Origin: Gramella sp. Hel_I_59
GTDB lineage: Bacteria > Bacteroidota > Bacteroidia > Flavobacteriales > Flavobacteriaceae
Length of the DNA stretch: 64,000 bases
Assembly (NCBI RefSeq): GCF_006714895.1
Contig: NZ_VFME01000001.1
Coordinates: 2,108,001-2,172,000 of the forward strand
Reading direction: 5' to 3'
In this document: piece by piece, positions 8,887 through 18,884 of the stretch
Numbering within the stretch: position 1 is the first letter of the stretch
Layout of the letters: every line of letters starts with the position of its first letter
The notes under the pieces: generated by a model
What the model was told of the DNA's origin: nothing
The model's database searches: none
What the model saw: only the letters and a program-made list of their open reading frames with translations
Translations under genes and position numbers: made by a program

Positions 8887-11800
8887 AGATTTCAATTTCT
8901 GAATTATGTATGGTCACTATTAAATAGGACTTGTTAGCAATTTCAATAATCGAAAAATCTTTAACAGATTTTTGTGATAAATTTAAACCAATTTCATAAG
9001 AATCACGAATTTTATCCTGATTTAACATCAGCATTCCACCCATCGCATCAAATCTGCCATGATAAGGCGTTATCCCGAAATAATTACCACCTACCAGCAC
9101 TTCAGTCCTGCCATCTTTATTAAAATCATAACTGAGCATCGCACGTATTGGAGCTGTTTGCAGCTCATTTTTAAATGGTCTAAAACTGAAGTTCCCATTA
9201 TTATTCTCCAGGTAGCCAGAAGATAATGTATGTACTTCCAGCAAGCTGGCAGAGTTCAGTTCTTCTTTAGAAAAGATCTCGTCAATGCTTTTTCCAGCAT
9301 AGTCTTTATATTGAGTGAACTTCTTGCGCATCTGGTTTAACTGTGCGCTCAATTCGTCGAGACCATACGGCATATAATACTTCCCATCTTTTTCCATTGC
9401 CAGGATGGTTTCCGTGAGGCCATTTTGATCAAAATCTTTGTAATATAATTTCATAGGATGTTCTGCAGAAGCTTTTAATTTAGTATTAAGACCCCAGTTA
9501 CCCAGAAGGTAATCCATATCTCCATCGTGATCAATATCTGATGCTATCAAGGTTTGCCATAATCCATTGAGTGGCATATTTTCCAAAGCAGCCGATTTCT
9601 TAAATGTTCCGTTGTTATTTTCCAGGATTTTCGGTGACATCCACTCGCCTACCATCATCATATCCAGATCATTGTCACCATCGATATCTGTCCAGATCAT
9701 ATCGTTCACCATTCCAATTTTCTCAAAGATCTCTGACTGCACTTCAGTAAATTCGCCCTTATCATTTCGCAATAGTACCGACTTTGGGATCGCTCCATAC
9801 TGGTAATTCTGTGCGTTACTGCCTATAAAAATATCCAGATCACCGTCATTATCATAATCGGCAGTTTTGATTACAGAGGAATTAAGAAATAGCTCAGGAA
9901 ACAACTCTGACTCCTGGAAATCTCCTTCTTTAGAATTATAATAGATTCTGTCCTTCAGCCACCGATTTTTGCCAACAGATTCTCCTCCACCAGAGGCGAT
10001 CAGGATATCCTGGAGTCCGTCACTATTCAGATCAGCAATAGTAATCGATGCGTCTTCAGCCAATGAATCACTGGTTAATGCTTTAAAATTCTTTTTTCTG
10101 AAATTGCCTTTTTCCTGATAGTAGACATCTGAAGGCTGAAACCTGGAAGCACCAAAAATGATGTCATCTTCCCCGTCGTTATTTAGATCTGCTACCTTAA
10201 CAGCAGGTCCAAGATCTGAAGTTTGATGTGGTATTAACTTTTGCACATCAAAATCATTATAAGTATTCTCCTTATGCTCATAATCGATCCCAAAGTTTTC
10301 ACTTCTTTGGAATTGAAATTTGCTTCGGGTTTTAAATATTTCACCAGTATTGATGATATCATTCGCATTGGAAAACTTTAGCGAAAGAGTAGAATTCAGC
10401 GCTGGTGAAATAATGAGTTGAGAACGATTTCCAGGCCAGATAATTCTTAAACTATCCACAGTCTCCCCTTGTTTTAAACCGAAATGCATCAAAGGTTCTG
10501 ATGAAGACTGAAAAGCTTTAGTGGTATATAATTGTCGAATTTGAACACCTTCAGAAGTATAAACGACCGCTTTTGCACCTATTCCGAAGGAATTCAAATC
10601 TGATCCCTGAAGTTTCAGTTTTAAATAATTTCCTTCAGCAAAATCATTGATATAGATACTGGCAGGTGCATTAATGTTATTGGTTACAATATCGAGATCG
10701 CCATCATTATCCAGATCGCCATAGGCCACTCCCGTTGAAATAATGGAATCATTTGCGATCCATTTGTGGGTGACATTTTCAAACTGTCCACTCCCGGAAC
10801 CCTTAAAGACAAAATTTGTCACTGCTCCCGAAGGCATTTTATCGAGCACTTCATTATCTACGATCGTGGTTTTATCAAGCTTCTTCTGAATTTGCTCGTT
10901 GGAAGTGTATTTCACGTAATCCAGATCATTAGGACGTCTGGGAATCCCATTACTTATAAAAAGATCCTGAGATCCATCCTGATCAAAATCTGCAAAGAGT
11001 GGACCCCAGCTCCAGTCTGTAGCTGCTACTCCGCTCATCAAGGCTGTTTCAGAAAAATATTCACCCCCTTTATTGATCTGTAACATATTACGGGTGTATT
11101 GCGGGTGATATCCTAATTTCTCTATACGAAAGCGGTCAAGGTTTACATTATCATCTCCTGCGGAAGATTTTAAAACGGTCTCATCTTCTGGAAGCATGTC
11201 CAGTGTGATCAAGTCTACGAATCCGTCATTATTGATATCTGCCGCATCATTTCCCATAGAAAACCTGGAAGTATGACCAAACCTGTTTTTTAATTCCTCG
11301 CTGAAAGTACCGTCCCCGTTATTAAGGTAGTAGTAATCATCTTCATGAAAATCGTTTCCTATATAAACATCTGTAGATCCATCATTATTGAAATCGGCAG
11401 TGGTAATCCCAAGTCCGTAAGAATTTGCTCCACCATAGATTCCGGCTTTTTCACTAATGTCCCGAAATTTACCATTCTCATTTAGCATCAGTTTGTCACC
11501 ACTTTCGTAAACCCGATTGTTCCTGATATTTGCCGGGCCAAATGACTCATTGGTATGAACGGCATGATTGAGAATATATGCGTCGAGATCACCATCATTA
11601 TCAAGGTCGAAAAATGCAGTCTGGGAACTGTAGGTGTCGAGGTCGAGACCATATTCAGCCGCACTTTCGGTAAAAGTAAGATCACCGTTGTTGATAAATA
11701 ATTCATTGTGGCCACGAAATCCATTAACACCTACTACTGCAGAAACGTAGATATCCAATAATCCGTCGCCGTTAATATCGGCCATAGTGGTACCCGTATT

Positions 11801-12151
11801 CCACGTACTTTGACCACCAACCCCAGCCGTTGCTGTAATATCTTCAAATTTTAAGGATCCTTTATTTAGGTACAATCGATTTTGAACCTGATTACCAGTG
11901 AAATAGATATCTGTAAGACCGTCATTATTAATGTCGCCAATACTTACGCCTCCTCCATTGTAGAAATAGAGATAATCCAGAATGTTCTGATCCCGGGTTT
12001 CTGTAAGCTCATTGACAAAATCGATCCCGGTTACCTTAGCATTGGGATTACTAAAAAACAGGGATTCCTTCTCCTTTTCTTTGTCCTTAGCACAGGAGAA
12101 AACAAAAAATAGCAGGGAATAAAGAAAGTATCTACGGATTGCTAATTTCAA
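8870..12151 (-). CDS. FG-GAP/VCBS repeat lipoprotein with ASPIC/UnbV domain (third copy)
   Basis: A 1,093-residue predicted surface lipoprotein (lipobox FVFSC near residue 20). Many calcium-binding-type repeats of the form D.N.DG..D.Y mark FG-GAP/VCBS beta-propeller blades in both halves. Around residues 505-570 there is an ASPIC/UnbV segment (FGIGAKAVVYT ... HFGL ... SLRIIWP). No enzyme motif is visible. The only start that keeps the signal peptide is TTG at 12151, giving a 20-base overlap with the preceding copy. It is the third of three paralogues between SusCD and the PAP2 gene and is probably an outer-membrane binding protein. Function unknown. Confidence 0.88.
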   Translation of the reverse strand: MKLAIRRYFLYSLLFFVFSCAKDKEKEKESLFFSNPNAKVTGIDFVNELTETRDQNILDYLYFYNGGGVSIGDINNDGLTDIYFTGNQVQNRLYLNKGSLKFEDITATAGVGGQSTWNTGTTMADINGDGLLDIYVSAVVGVNGFRGHNELFINNGDLTFTESAAEYGLDLDTYSSQTAFFDLDNDGDLDAYILNHAVHTNESFGPANIRNNRVYESGDKLMLNENGKFRDISEKAGIYGGANSYGLGITTADFNNDGSTDVYIGNDFHEDDYYYLNNGDGTFSEELKNRFGHTSRFSMGNDAADINNDGFVDLITLDMLPEDETVLKSSAGDDNVNLDRFRIEKLGYHPQYTRNMLQINKGGEYFSETALMSGVAATDWSWGPLFADFDQDGSQDLFISNGIPRRPNDLDYVKYTSNEQIQKKLDKTTIVDNEVLDKMPSGAVTNFVFKGSGSGQFENVTHKWIANDSIISTGVAYGDLDNDGDLDIVTNNINAPASIYINDFAEGNYLKLKLQGSDLNSFGIGAKAVVYTSEGVQIRQLYTTKAFQSSSEPLMHFGLKQGETVDSLRIIWPGNRSQLIISPALNSTLSLKFSNANDIINTGEIFKTRSKFQFQRSENFGIDYEHKENTYNDFDVQKLIPHQTSDLGPAVKVADLNNDGEDDIIFGASRFQPSDVYYQEKGNFRKKNFKALTSDSLAEDASITIADLNSDGLQDILIASGGGESVGKNRWLKDRIYYNSKEGDFQESELFPELFLNSSVIKTADYDNDGDLDIFIGSNAQNYQYGAIPKSVLLRNDKGEFTEVQSEIFEKIGMVNDMIWTDIDGDNDLDMMMVGEWMSPKILENNNGTFKKSAALENMPLNGLWQTLIASDIDHDGDMDYLLGNWGLNTKLKASAEHPMKLYYKDFDQNGLTETILAMEKDGKYYMPYGLDELSAQLNQMRKKFTQYKDYAGKSIDEIFSKEELNSASLLEVHTLSSGYLENNNGNFSFRPFKNELQTAPIRAMLSYDFNKDGRTEVLVGGNYFGITPYHGRFDAMGGMLMLNQDKIRDSYEIGLNLSQKSVKDFSIIEIANKSYLIVTIHNSEIEIYEFSF

Positions 12152-15100
12152 AAATTCGAGGTTTTTGGTCGTTAATAGCAGCGATTATAAAAGTCTTACC
12201 ATTCTTATCGCGAATACGTTTCAGGAACTTGACTTCGTCCCGAATATGGAAACCAGTTTCTTTAAAATCTTTCCATTCAAAATTCATATTTCCGTCACCA
12301 AGTAAAACGTTTCCGTAGCCAGCATCAAGTCGGCTAAATTGTGGTTTGAATTCAAAATCATTTCCGGCCATGACCAAGTCAAGATTTCCGTCATTATTCA
12401 CATCTACGCAGGAAATTCCGCAAACGCATGAAAACTGAACTCTTCCCGGAAGTTTCTGAATCTTAAACTGACCTGTCCCATCATTGATAGCAATAATAGT
12501 TTCTGAAATATTTGCATGCTTTACGATGGAATTCTGAATTTTTTGATCGGGAATTAATTCCTGCACGGTTTTCTTAGCATATTCTGAAGCTTTTATATTT
12601 TCCTTTTTCAGAAAAACCAGCTGGGAGATCATCTCTTTCTTCATGTGCAATGGATAGTCCTTGCCTTCACTATGCAGGGTTACGATCTGCTCGATAGTTC
12701 CGTTATCATCGTAATCGTTAACCCATAACTTCATTGGATTTTCAAAACTGGTCTCATACGCCAGGTTGGCTCCTTTATTGCCCAGAACCAGGTCCATATC
12801 CCCATCATTATCCAGATCTGCAGCTTCCACAGTATTCCACCATCCAGTATACTTTTCCAGTTCATTCTTAAGCAGGCTTAATCTTTTTCCGGAATTTGTA
12901 TACACATGAGGCGCACCCCAATCTGAAACTGTTACCAAATCTTTTTTACCGTCGCCATCTATATCTTCCCAGGTGGCATCGGTAATCATCCCGGCATATT
13001 TAACATCATAAGCGACCCTTTCTGTAGCGTTCACAAATTCACCATTCCCTTGATTTTCGAGAAATAAATGCTGTGGGTCAATTCCATAATTTACAGCAAC
13101 GCTTCTGGATCCTATAAAAATATCCACGTCGCCATCGTTGTCGAAATCATGGGGAGCGATCGTCGCCACGTTTTGTTCTACAGAAGGGATCTTCGCCTGA
13201 GTTGGTTTAAAATTCCCTCGACCATCGTTCAGGTAAAGTCTTGGACGGTAGTTCTTCGATTCACCAATCTCGTTACCTCCAGAGCCTATCATTAGATCTA
13301 TTTTACCATCGCCATTAGCATCAAAAAATGCAGCTGCAGTATCTTCGAACATCGCATCGGCCGTTAAAGCGGGTTGATTCATCTTCTGCAGATTTCCATT
13401 TCCACGATTCAGATAAATAGTTCCAGCTTGTTTTTTAGCACCTCCAATAAATACATCCTCATTTCCATCATTATTGATATCACCAACTGCCATCGCCGGA
13501 CCTTCCTGACTCAATTTCTTATAGATCATTCCTTCAAAATCAAAATCGGTATATTGATTTTCGGAATGACTTTCCAGTTTATCGTTGGAAACTTCGGTAA
13601 GCAGGGTTTTTGATTTTATTTGTTTCTTGATCTCAAACTGATCTTTAGCTTCGGAATGATCCAGCACCAAAGTTTGATTGGCTTTTACATTTTCAAGTAA
13701 TTGAGTCGCGTTGTCTGGCCAGATCACTCTCAAGGAATCAAGATTCTGTTTCTTGCCTAAGCCAATATTCATCACATAATCCATGGAGGACTGAAAGCCG
13801 CGAGAAGGATTTTGATCCTGCAAAATAATCTCTTCTCCGGTATATATCTTGACAACTGCTCCAATCGCAAACCTGTTCTTATCGGCACCCTTCAGCTTAA
13901 TTCTAAGGTAATTGTGATCTGCAATTTTTTCAGAATTATTTCTATAAATAAAGGAATTCATATTTACGTTATTTACGACCAGATCAAGATCTCCATCATT
14001 ATCAAGATCACCGTAAGCGCTACCGTTACTAAGACCTGGCAAACCTAATCCCCATTCTTCAGCTTTATTTTTGAATTTCAGATCACCCTGATTTTGAAAA
14101 GCATAATTAGGCAGTTTGGTTACCGGCATCTTATTGATAATGGAATCAATTGCTTCCTTTTTACCCGTTAATGCCATTTTCTGAATGATCTCATTGGCAA
14201 AAAATTCAACAAAATCGAGATCGGTTAGATCATGATTAATTCCGTTTGTGACATATATATCACGGTTTCCATCATTATCCATATCAAAGATAAGTCCTGC
14301 CCAACTCCAGTCTGTACTTTCAACACCGCTAAAATGAGCGATCTCTGAAAATGACTCATTCCCATTGTTTAATTGCAGGGTATTATGAATGTATTGCTGA
14401 AAAAAATCTTTGCTTTGCTTCAGTTTAAAGACGTTATAACCTTCAAATTCCATCACAGATTTTACTCTTTCTTCAGAATCGGGAAGCATATCGGTGATAA
14501 AAATATCAGCAAAACCATCATTATTGATATCTGCCATATCCACTCCCATTGCAGAAAGCGATAAATGCTGCGTCCAGTTTTCAATTTCTTCAGTAAAAGT
14601 ACCATCTTGATTATTGATGTATAAATAATCACGCTCGTAGAAATCATTGGACACATAGATATCTGGATACAGGTCGTTATTAAAGTCACTAACCATTACT
14701 CCAAGTCCAAAACCTATCAAGCTACCAAAGATACCAGCGTCCTCACTCACATCGGTAAATACGCCATCATCATTTCTAAGTAGCATATCACCTACTCCTC
14801 TGAAAATTTTAGGCACTCCTTCCCAATCCTGTGCTCGAATATTCCTTTGCTCGGCAAAGCCAAGAGTACTTACAGGAATATTGGAATTATTCAAAATATA
14901 GGCATCCAGATCACCATCCTTGTCATAATCAAAGAAGGATGCATGAGTGCTAAATCCAGTTTCTGCAAGGTTAAATTCCTTAGCTTTTTGAGTAAAAGTT
15001 AGATCTCCATTATTTATATACAGGTCGTTATCATGATTATCGCCTTCCATATTTCCAGCGTTACTCACGTAGATATCGAGGAGACCGTCATTGTTGATAT

Positions 15101-15503
15101 CCACCATATTGACTCCGGTCGACCATGGTTTATTACCTTCCACGCCTGCAGATTCACTAATATCTTCAAACTCGAAATTACCCTTATTCAGATATAATTT
15201 GTTCGGTTTCATATTGGCGGTTAGATAGATGTCTGGCAGTCCGTCATTATTGATATCGCCAATGGCAACACCGCCACCATTATAAAAGTTCCGGTATTTG
15301 AAAATATTGAAGTCTGGCTGATTCTTAACTTCGTTGATAAAATCGATCCCTGTTTCTTCTGGAAGCATTTCAGTAAAAAGAGTATTCTGAGAGGGAATAT
15401 TTTCTACGGAATTATCCTCCTCCTTTTTTTTATCTGAATCGCAAGAGACTATAAATATTGAAAAGCAAATTGCTAAAACCTGAAAGTAACTGGTTCTATT
15501 CAT
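12132..15503 (-). CDS. FG-GAP/VCBS repeat lipoprotein with ASPIC/UnbV domain (second copy)
   Basis: This 1,123-residue protein has a lipoprotein signal (IFIVSC near residue 21), an acidic linker, then repeated DINNDG and DLDNDGDLD motifs of FG-GAP/VCBS propellers. The ASPIC/UnbV element (FAIGAVVKIYT ... NIGLG ... SLRVIWPDN) sits just past the middle. The same architecture occurs in its two neighbours, so the trio arose by tandem duplication, though the sequences have diverged widely. Its ATG at 15503 overlaps the stop of the first copy by 8 bases, indicating translational coupling. Probable surface-exposed binding protein; ligand unknown. Confidence 0.9.
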   Translation of the reverse strand: MNRTSYFQVLAICFSIFIVSCDSDKKKEEDNSVENIPSQNTLFTEMLPEETGIDFINEVKNQPDFNIFKYRNFYNGGGVAIGDINNDGLPDIYLTANMKPNKLYLNKGNFEFEDISESAGVEGNKPWSTGVNMVDINNDGLLDIYVSNAGNMEGDNHDNDLYINNGDLTFTQKAKEFNLAETGFSTHASFFDYDKDGDLDAYILNNSNIPVSTLGFAEQRNIRAQDWEGVPKIFRGVGDMLLRNDDGVFTDVSEDAGIFGSLIGFGLGVMVSDFNNDLYPDIYVSNDFYERDYLYINNQDGTFTEEIENWTQHLSLSAMGVDMADINNDGFADIFITDMLPDSEERVKSVMEFEGYNVFKLKQSKDFFQQYIHNTLQLNNGNESFSEIAHFSGVESTDWSWAGLIFDMDNDGNRDIYVTNGINHDLTDLDFVEFFANEIIQKMALTGKKEAIDSIINKMPVTKLPNYAFQNQGDLKFKNKAEEWGLGLPGLSNGSAYGDLDNDGDLDLVVNNVNMNSFIYRNNSEKIADHNYLRIKLKGADKNRFAIGAVVKIYTGEEIILQDQNPSRGFQSSMDYVMNIGLGKKQNLDSLRVIWPDNATQLLENVKANQTLVLDHSEAKDQFEIKKQIKSKTLLTEVSNDKLESHSENQYTDFDFEGMIYKKLSQEGPAMAVGDINNDGNEDVFIGGAKKQAGTIYLNRGNGNLQKMNQPALTADAMFEDTAAAFFDANGDGKIDLMIGSGGNEIGESKNYRPRLYLNDGRGNFKPTQAKIPSVEQNVATIAPHDFDNDGDVDIFIGSRSVAVNYGIDPQHLFLENQGNGEFVNATERVAYDVKYAGMITDATWEDIDGDGKKDLVTVSDWGAPHVYTNSGKRLSLLKNELEKYTGWWNTVEAADLDNDGDMDLVLGNKGANLAYETSFENPMKLWVNDYDDNGTIEQIVTLHSEGKDYPLHMKKEMISQLVFLKKENIKASEYAKKTVQELIPDQKIQNSIVKHANISETIIAINDGTGQFKIQKLPGRVQFSCVCGISCVDVNNDGNLDLVMAGNDFEFKPQFSRLDAGYGNVLLGDGNMNFEWKDFKETGFHIRDEVKFLKRIRDKNGKTFIIAAINDQKPRIFEISNP

Positions 15504-18500
15504 TTTTATTCGTTGATTTTAAAATTACAGGGGAATCATTATTCCTGGTAATGATCACATATTCCTGATTTCCCACACATATTTTCCCGATATCACGTGC
15601 CGCCCCGGAGATCGCTGGAAACTGTTTTGAAACTGCGAAATTTGCGCTGCCATCATTTAATAATAAAACCCCATGTGAAGCATCTAATCTACCTAATTGA
15701 GTGCTTATTTCATAGTTATTTCCTGCCAAAAGAACATCTGGATAACCATCAGCATTATAATCTGAAACTTCTATAGACATCATTGCTGAAACCTGAGCTT
15801 CAAAAGCTAATTCATGTTTTTTGAACGTCCCATTTCCTAGATTTTCGAAATAACAGGACGCTAGTTCTGTGACGTTTTGCACCTGTGCTTCTTCTAATTT
15901 TTCCTTCGGAAATATTTCTGAAAGCTCTGCATTTGCAAACTGTTCATAGGTGTTAAATCTCTTCTTCAAATATGGCAGTTGTTGATCCAGTTCATCTTTT
16001 GAAGCAAATACGGTTTCTTCATCTTTATAGAAATATGTTAGAATAGGATCTGAAGTAGCATTCCCATCAAAGTCATTCAGGTAAAGATTTACGGGCTCTT
16101 CCCTTGATGCAGTAAGCCTGGAATTAAGACCCCAATTCGCAGCCACAAGATCAAGGTCGCCGTCGTTATCAAAGTCGGCAAGCTCCAGATCATTCCACCA
16201 ACCTTGAAAATCTGATAAATTACTATCCATTCTCGAAAAAGACTTGCCGCTATTATTCAAATAAATCACCGGTGCATTCCAATGTCCTGCCATTATTAGG
16301 TCCAAAAAACCATCTCTGTTGAAATCAACCCATTTTGATGTTTGAACGCTCCCGGGAAGTTCCTTGAAATATTCCCAGGTGGCATCTTTAAATTCACCTT
16401 TATCGTTGATAAAAAGAAACTGTTCTGAGCTGGAACCAAATTCATGTGGTTTGATATTGGATGAAAAAAATACATCCTGAAATCCGTCATTATTGACGTC
16501 TGCCACAATAACTCCTGAAGCATTTAGGGAAAGTCCGTTAAAACTATTATGATCCCTTCGAAACTGCCCATTTTCATTCACATATAGTTTTGGCTGAAGT
16601 GCTTCCCCAGATCTAAATTCATTTCCACCACTAACCACCAGTATGTCCAGATCACCATCATTATCGTGATCCAGCAAAGCGATGCCGGTGTTTTCTGAAA
16701 TAGCATCTGCCTCAAAAGCTGAAGTCTCTAATTTTTTGAAAGCTTCATCGTTCTGGAAGAAGACCTGCAGCGCCTGTGACTTGCCACCTCCCAGAACCAA
16801 ATCTATATTTCCGTCTCCATTTAAATCACCAGTCGCCAAGGTTGGTCCTGGATTTGAATATGCAAACAAGCTTAACGGTTGCCTATTGAAATCAAGACTT
16901 GCTTGTTCAATATGTCTGTAATTCAAAATAGAATCGTTAGCAATTTCATATGCTGGTAGTTTAGCGCTTTCTTTTTTACTCTCTTCTGAATCTGAATACT
17001 TAATAATTACTTTTTGATTAGATTTCACCTTTCTCAATACCGTTTTGCTACCATCGTACCATTTAGCAATAACCGAATCTACTACTGTATTCGATCCTAA
17101 GCCGAAATGTAAACCTGGAGCGAGTGAAGACAAATATCCTCTGCTCAGGTAATGTTCTTTCGTTTGCGTTATTTTCTTAGTATGAACCGTAACCTTCGCT
17201 CCAATCCCGAATCTATTTCTATCAGTACCTTGCAGATCGATCTTTAAAAAATTGCTTTCATTCGTGGTGTTTTCATAAATAAAGGCGGCATCTTCAGTAT
17301 TATTGGTAACCAGATCCAGATCGCCATCATCGTCAAGATCTACATAAACGCTACCATGACTAAAGCTTTTCTGTACAGGTAACCACTCTTCAGAAGCATC
17401 AGTAAACTTTTGATCACCATTATTCTTGAAAATGTAATTATCAACCTTTTTCTCCGGAAGTCGTTTAGTAAGATTTTCGAGGTCTATCTTTTCACCGGTA
17501 CTAATTTGTTGCTGAATCTCTTCCGTAGAAATGAATTTTATATAATCCATATTATTGGTGGCACCTTTGATGCCATTGGTGATGAATAGATCCTGATGCG
17601 AATCATTATCAAAATCGGCAAACAAAGCACTCCAGGACCACTCGGTTGTAGCAACACCACTCAGGTAAGCCACTTCAGAAAACTTCAGATCACCGCGATT
17701 GATGTGCAGTGTGTTTTGCATATACTGCGGTGCAAATCCATTTCTTAGGTAATTGGAATATGTCTGAAAAGGAAATTCCAGTCCGGAAGTCTTATAGGTT
17801 TGCAGGTTTTCAGGAAGCATATCAAGCGATACAATATCTGCAAGTCCGTCGTTATTCATATCGGCAATATCATTTCCCATGGAATAATGCGAAGTATGAC
17901 CTAGACTCTGTGGGCTGCTGGTAATTAAATCTTGAAAATTACCATCTTGCTGATTGATATACACATAATCGTTCTCGAAGAAATCATTTCCAACGTAGAT
18001 ATCAGGATAATTGTCATTATTAAGATCACCAACGGCGACACCTAGACCATAACCCGTAGGACCCTGAAATATTCCTGTTTCTTCGGAAACGTCCACAAAT
18101 GTTGTCCCTTCATTTCTAAAGATTCGATCGCCTGCCCTGGCATCGAATGAATTTCGTTTACTACCGCGACCATAATTTCTATTGGGATGAATGGAATGAT
18201 TGAGCAAGAACAGATCCAGATCACCATCAAGATCATAATCCAGGAAAACTGATTGCGTAGAGAATCCGCTGAAATCCAGACCGTATTCCTTAGAGCTTTC
18301 CTTAAATTTTAAATTTCCTTCTGTATCAACTCCCTCATTGATATATAACAAATTATGACCTTCCAGACCTTCGATTCCGGCGACTTTCGAAATATAAAGA
18401 TCCATAAGCCCATCGTTATTAATATCGATATTGGAAACTCCTGTGGTCCATCCTTCCGCATTATCAATATTACTTTGAGTGGTTACATCCTGAAATTTAA

Positions 18501-18780
18501 AATTCCCCAGATTGAGATATAGTTTATCTGATGCTTGATTGGAGGTGAAATATAGATCTGTACGTCCATCATTATTATAATCTGCAGTAGCGACTCCAGC
18601 TCCATTATAATAATATAGATAATTAAGAATGTTCAGTTTAGAGTCCGTATCAAGCTGATTGCTGAAATGAATTCCGGTAGCTTCACTGCTTTTTTTTACG
18701 AAAAGTGTTTTCTTTTTCTCACAGGCAGAGAACAGGATAAATATAAAAATGAAATATGTAAGCCGGATGGCTTTTTCCAT
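15496..18780 (-). CDS. FG-GAP/VCBS repeat lipoprotein with ASPIC/UnbV domain (first copy)
   Basis: About 1,094 residues when started at the ATG at 18780, which gives a clean lipoprotein signal (MEKAIRLTYF ... LFSAC). A longer in-frame start at 18873 would lie upstream of the promoter and inside the terminator, so it is rejected. The chain holds FG-GAP/VCBS repeats (DYNNDGRTDLY, DLDDDGDLD, DFDNDGDLD) and a mid-protein ASPIC/UnbV element (FGIGAKVTVHT ... HFGLG). It is the first gene after the SusD terminator and has its own -7 element at 18825-18832. Probable outer-membrane surface protein working with SusCD (inference from order). Confidence 0.88.
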   Translation of the reverse strand: MEKAIRLTYFIFIFILFSACEKKKTLFVKKSSEATGIHFSNQLDTDSKLNILNYLYYYNGAGVATADYNNDGRTDLYFTSNQASDKLYLNLGNFKFQDVTTQSNIDNAEGWTTGVSNIDINNDGLMDLYISKVAGIEGLEGHNLLYINEGVDTEGNLKFKESSKEYGLDFSGFSTQSVFLDYDLDGDLDLFLLNHSIHPNRNYGRGSKRNSFDARAGDRIFRNEGTTFVDVSEETGIFQGPTGYGLGVAVGDLNNDNYPDIYVGNDFFENDYVYINQQDGNFQDLITSSPQSLGHTSHYSMGNDIADMNNDGLADIVSLDMLPENLQTYKTSGLEFPFQTYSNYLRNGFAPQYMQNTLHINRGDLKFSEVAYLSGVATTEWSWSALFADFDNDSHQDLFITNGIKGATNNMDYIKFISTEEIQQQISTGEKIDLENLTKRLPEKKVDNYIFKNNGDQKFTDASEEWLPVQKSFSHGSVYVDLDDDGDLDLVTNNTEDAAFIYENTTNESNFLKIDLQGTDRNRFGIGAKVTVHTKKITQTKEHYLSRGYLSSLAPGLHFGLGSNTVVDSVIAKWYDGSKTVLRKVKSNQKVIIKYSDSEESKKESAKLPAYEIANDSILNYRHIEQASLDFNRQPLSLFAYSNPGPTLATGDLNGDGNIDLVLGGGKSQALQVFFQNDEAFKKLETSAFEADAISENTGIALLDHDNDGDLDILVVSGGNEFRSGEALQPKLYVNENGQFRRDHNSFNGLSLNASGVIVADVNNDGFQDVFFSSNIKPHEFGSSSEQFLFINDKGEFKDATWEYFKELPGSVQTSKWVDFNRDGFLDLIMAGHWNAPVIYLNNSGKSFSRMDSNLSDFQGWWNDLELADFDNDGDLDLVAANWGLNSRLTASREEPVNLYLNDFDGNATSDPILTYFYKDEETVFASKDELDQQLPYLKKRFNTYEQFANAELSEIFPKEKLEEAQVQNVTELASCYFENLGNGTFKKHELAFEAQVSAMMSIEVSDYNADGYPDVLLAGNNYEISTQLGRLDASHGVLLLNDGSANFAVSKQFPAISGAARDIGKICVGNQEYVIITRNNDSPVILKSTNKNE

Positions 18781-18824
18781 AATAAATTGCGTTGAGGAGC
18801 AGGTTGAAAGGTAAATAATATTAA

Positions 18825-18832
18825 CAAATGTA
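18825..18832 (-). promoter_or_regulatory. Promoter -7 element for the FG-GAP operon
   Basis: On the minus strand this reads TACATTTG, an exact match to the Bacteroidota TAnnTTTG -7 box. It lies 4 bases past the T run of the SusD terminator and about 45 bases before the ATG at 18780. The -33 region falls inside the terminator hairpin and is only T-rich (TTTT), so strength is uncertain. Confidence 0.55.
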
Positions 18833-18836
18833 TAAC

Positions 18837-18864
18837 AAAAAAAGAGGGCTAAAATAGCCCTCTT
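18837..18864 (-). terminator. Terminator between susD and FG-GAP genes
   Basis: In the minus direction, AGAGGGCT and AGCCCTCT form an 8-bp stem with a 5-base loop and are followed by seven T residues. It should end or strongly reduce transcription from SusCD into the FG-GAP genes. Confidence 0.85.
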
Positions 18865-18884
18865 CTCATTCAATTTTTAAAAAT

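Noticed and set aside
8870..18780. Apparent long DNA repeats among FG-GAP genes
   Set aside because: The three genes share motif pattern at protein level only; no long identical stretch was seen, so it is not a recent duplication or recombination array.
18781..18873. Extended N-terminus of the first FG-GAP protein
   Set aside because: The extra 31 codons would begin inside the terminator and upstream of the promoter; the ATG at 18780 gives a clean lipoprotein signal.
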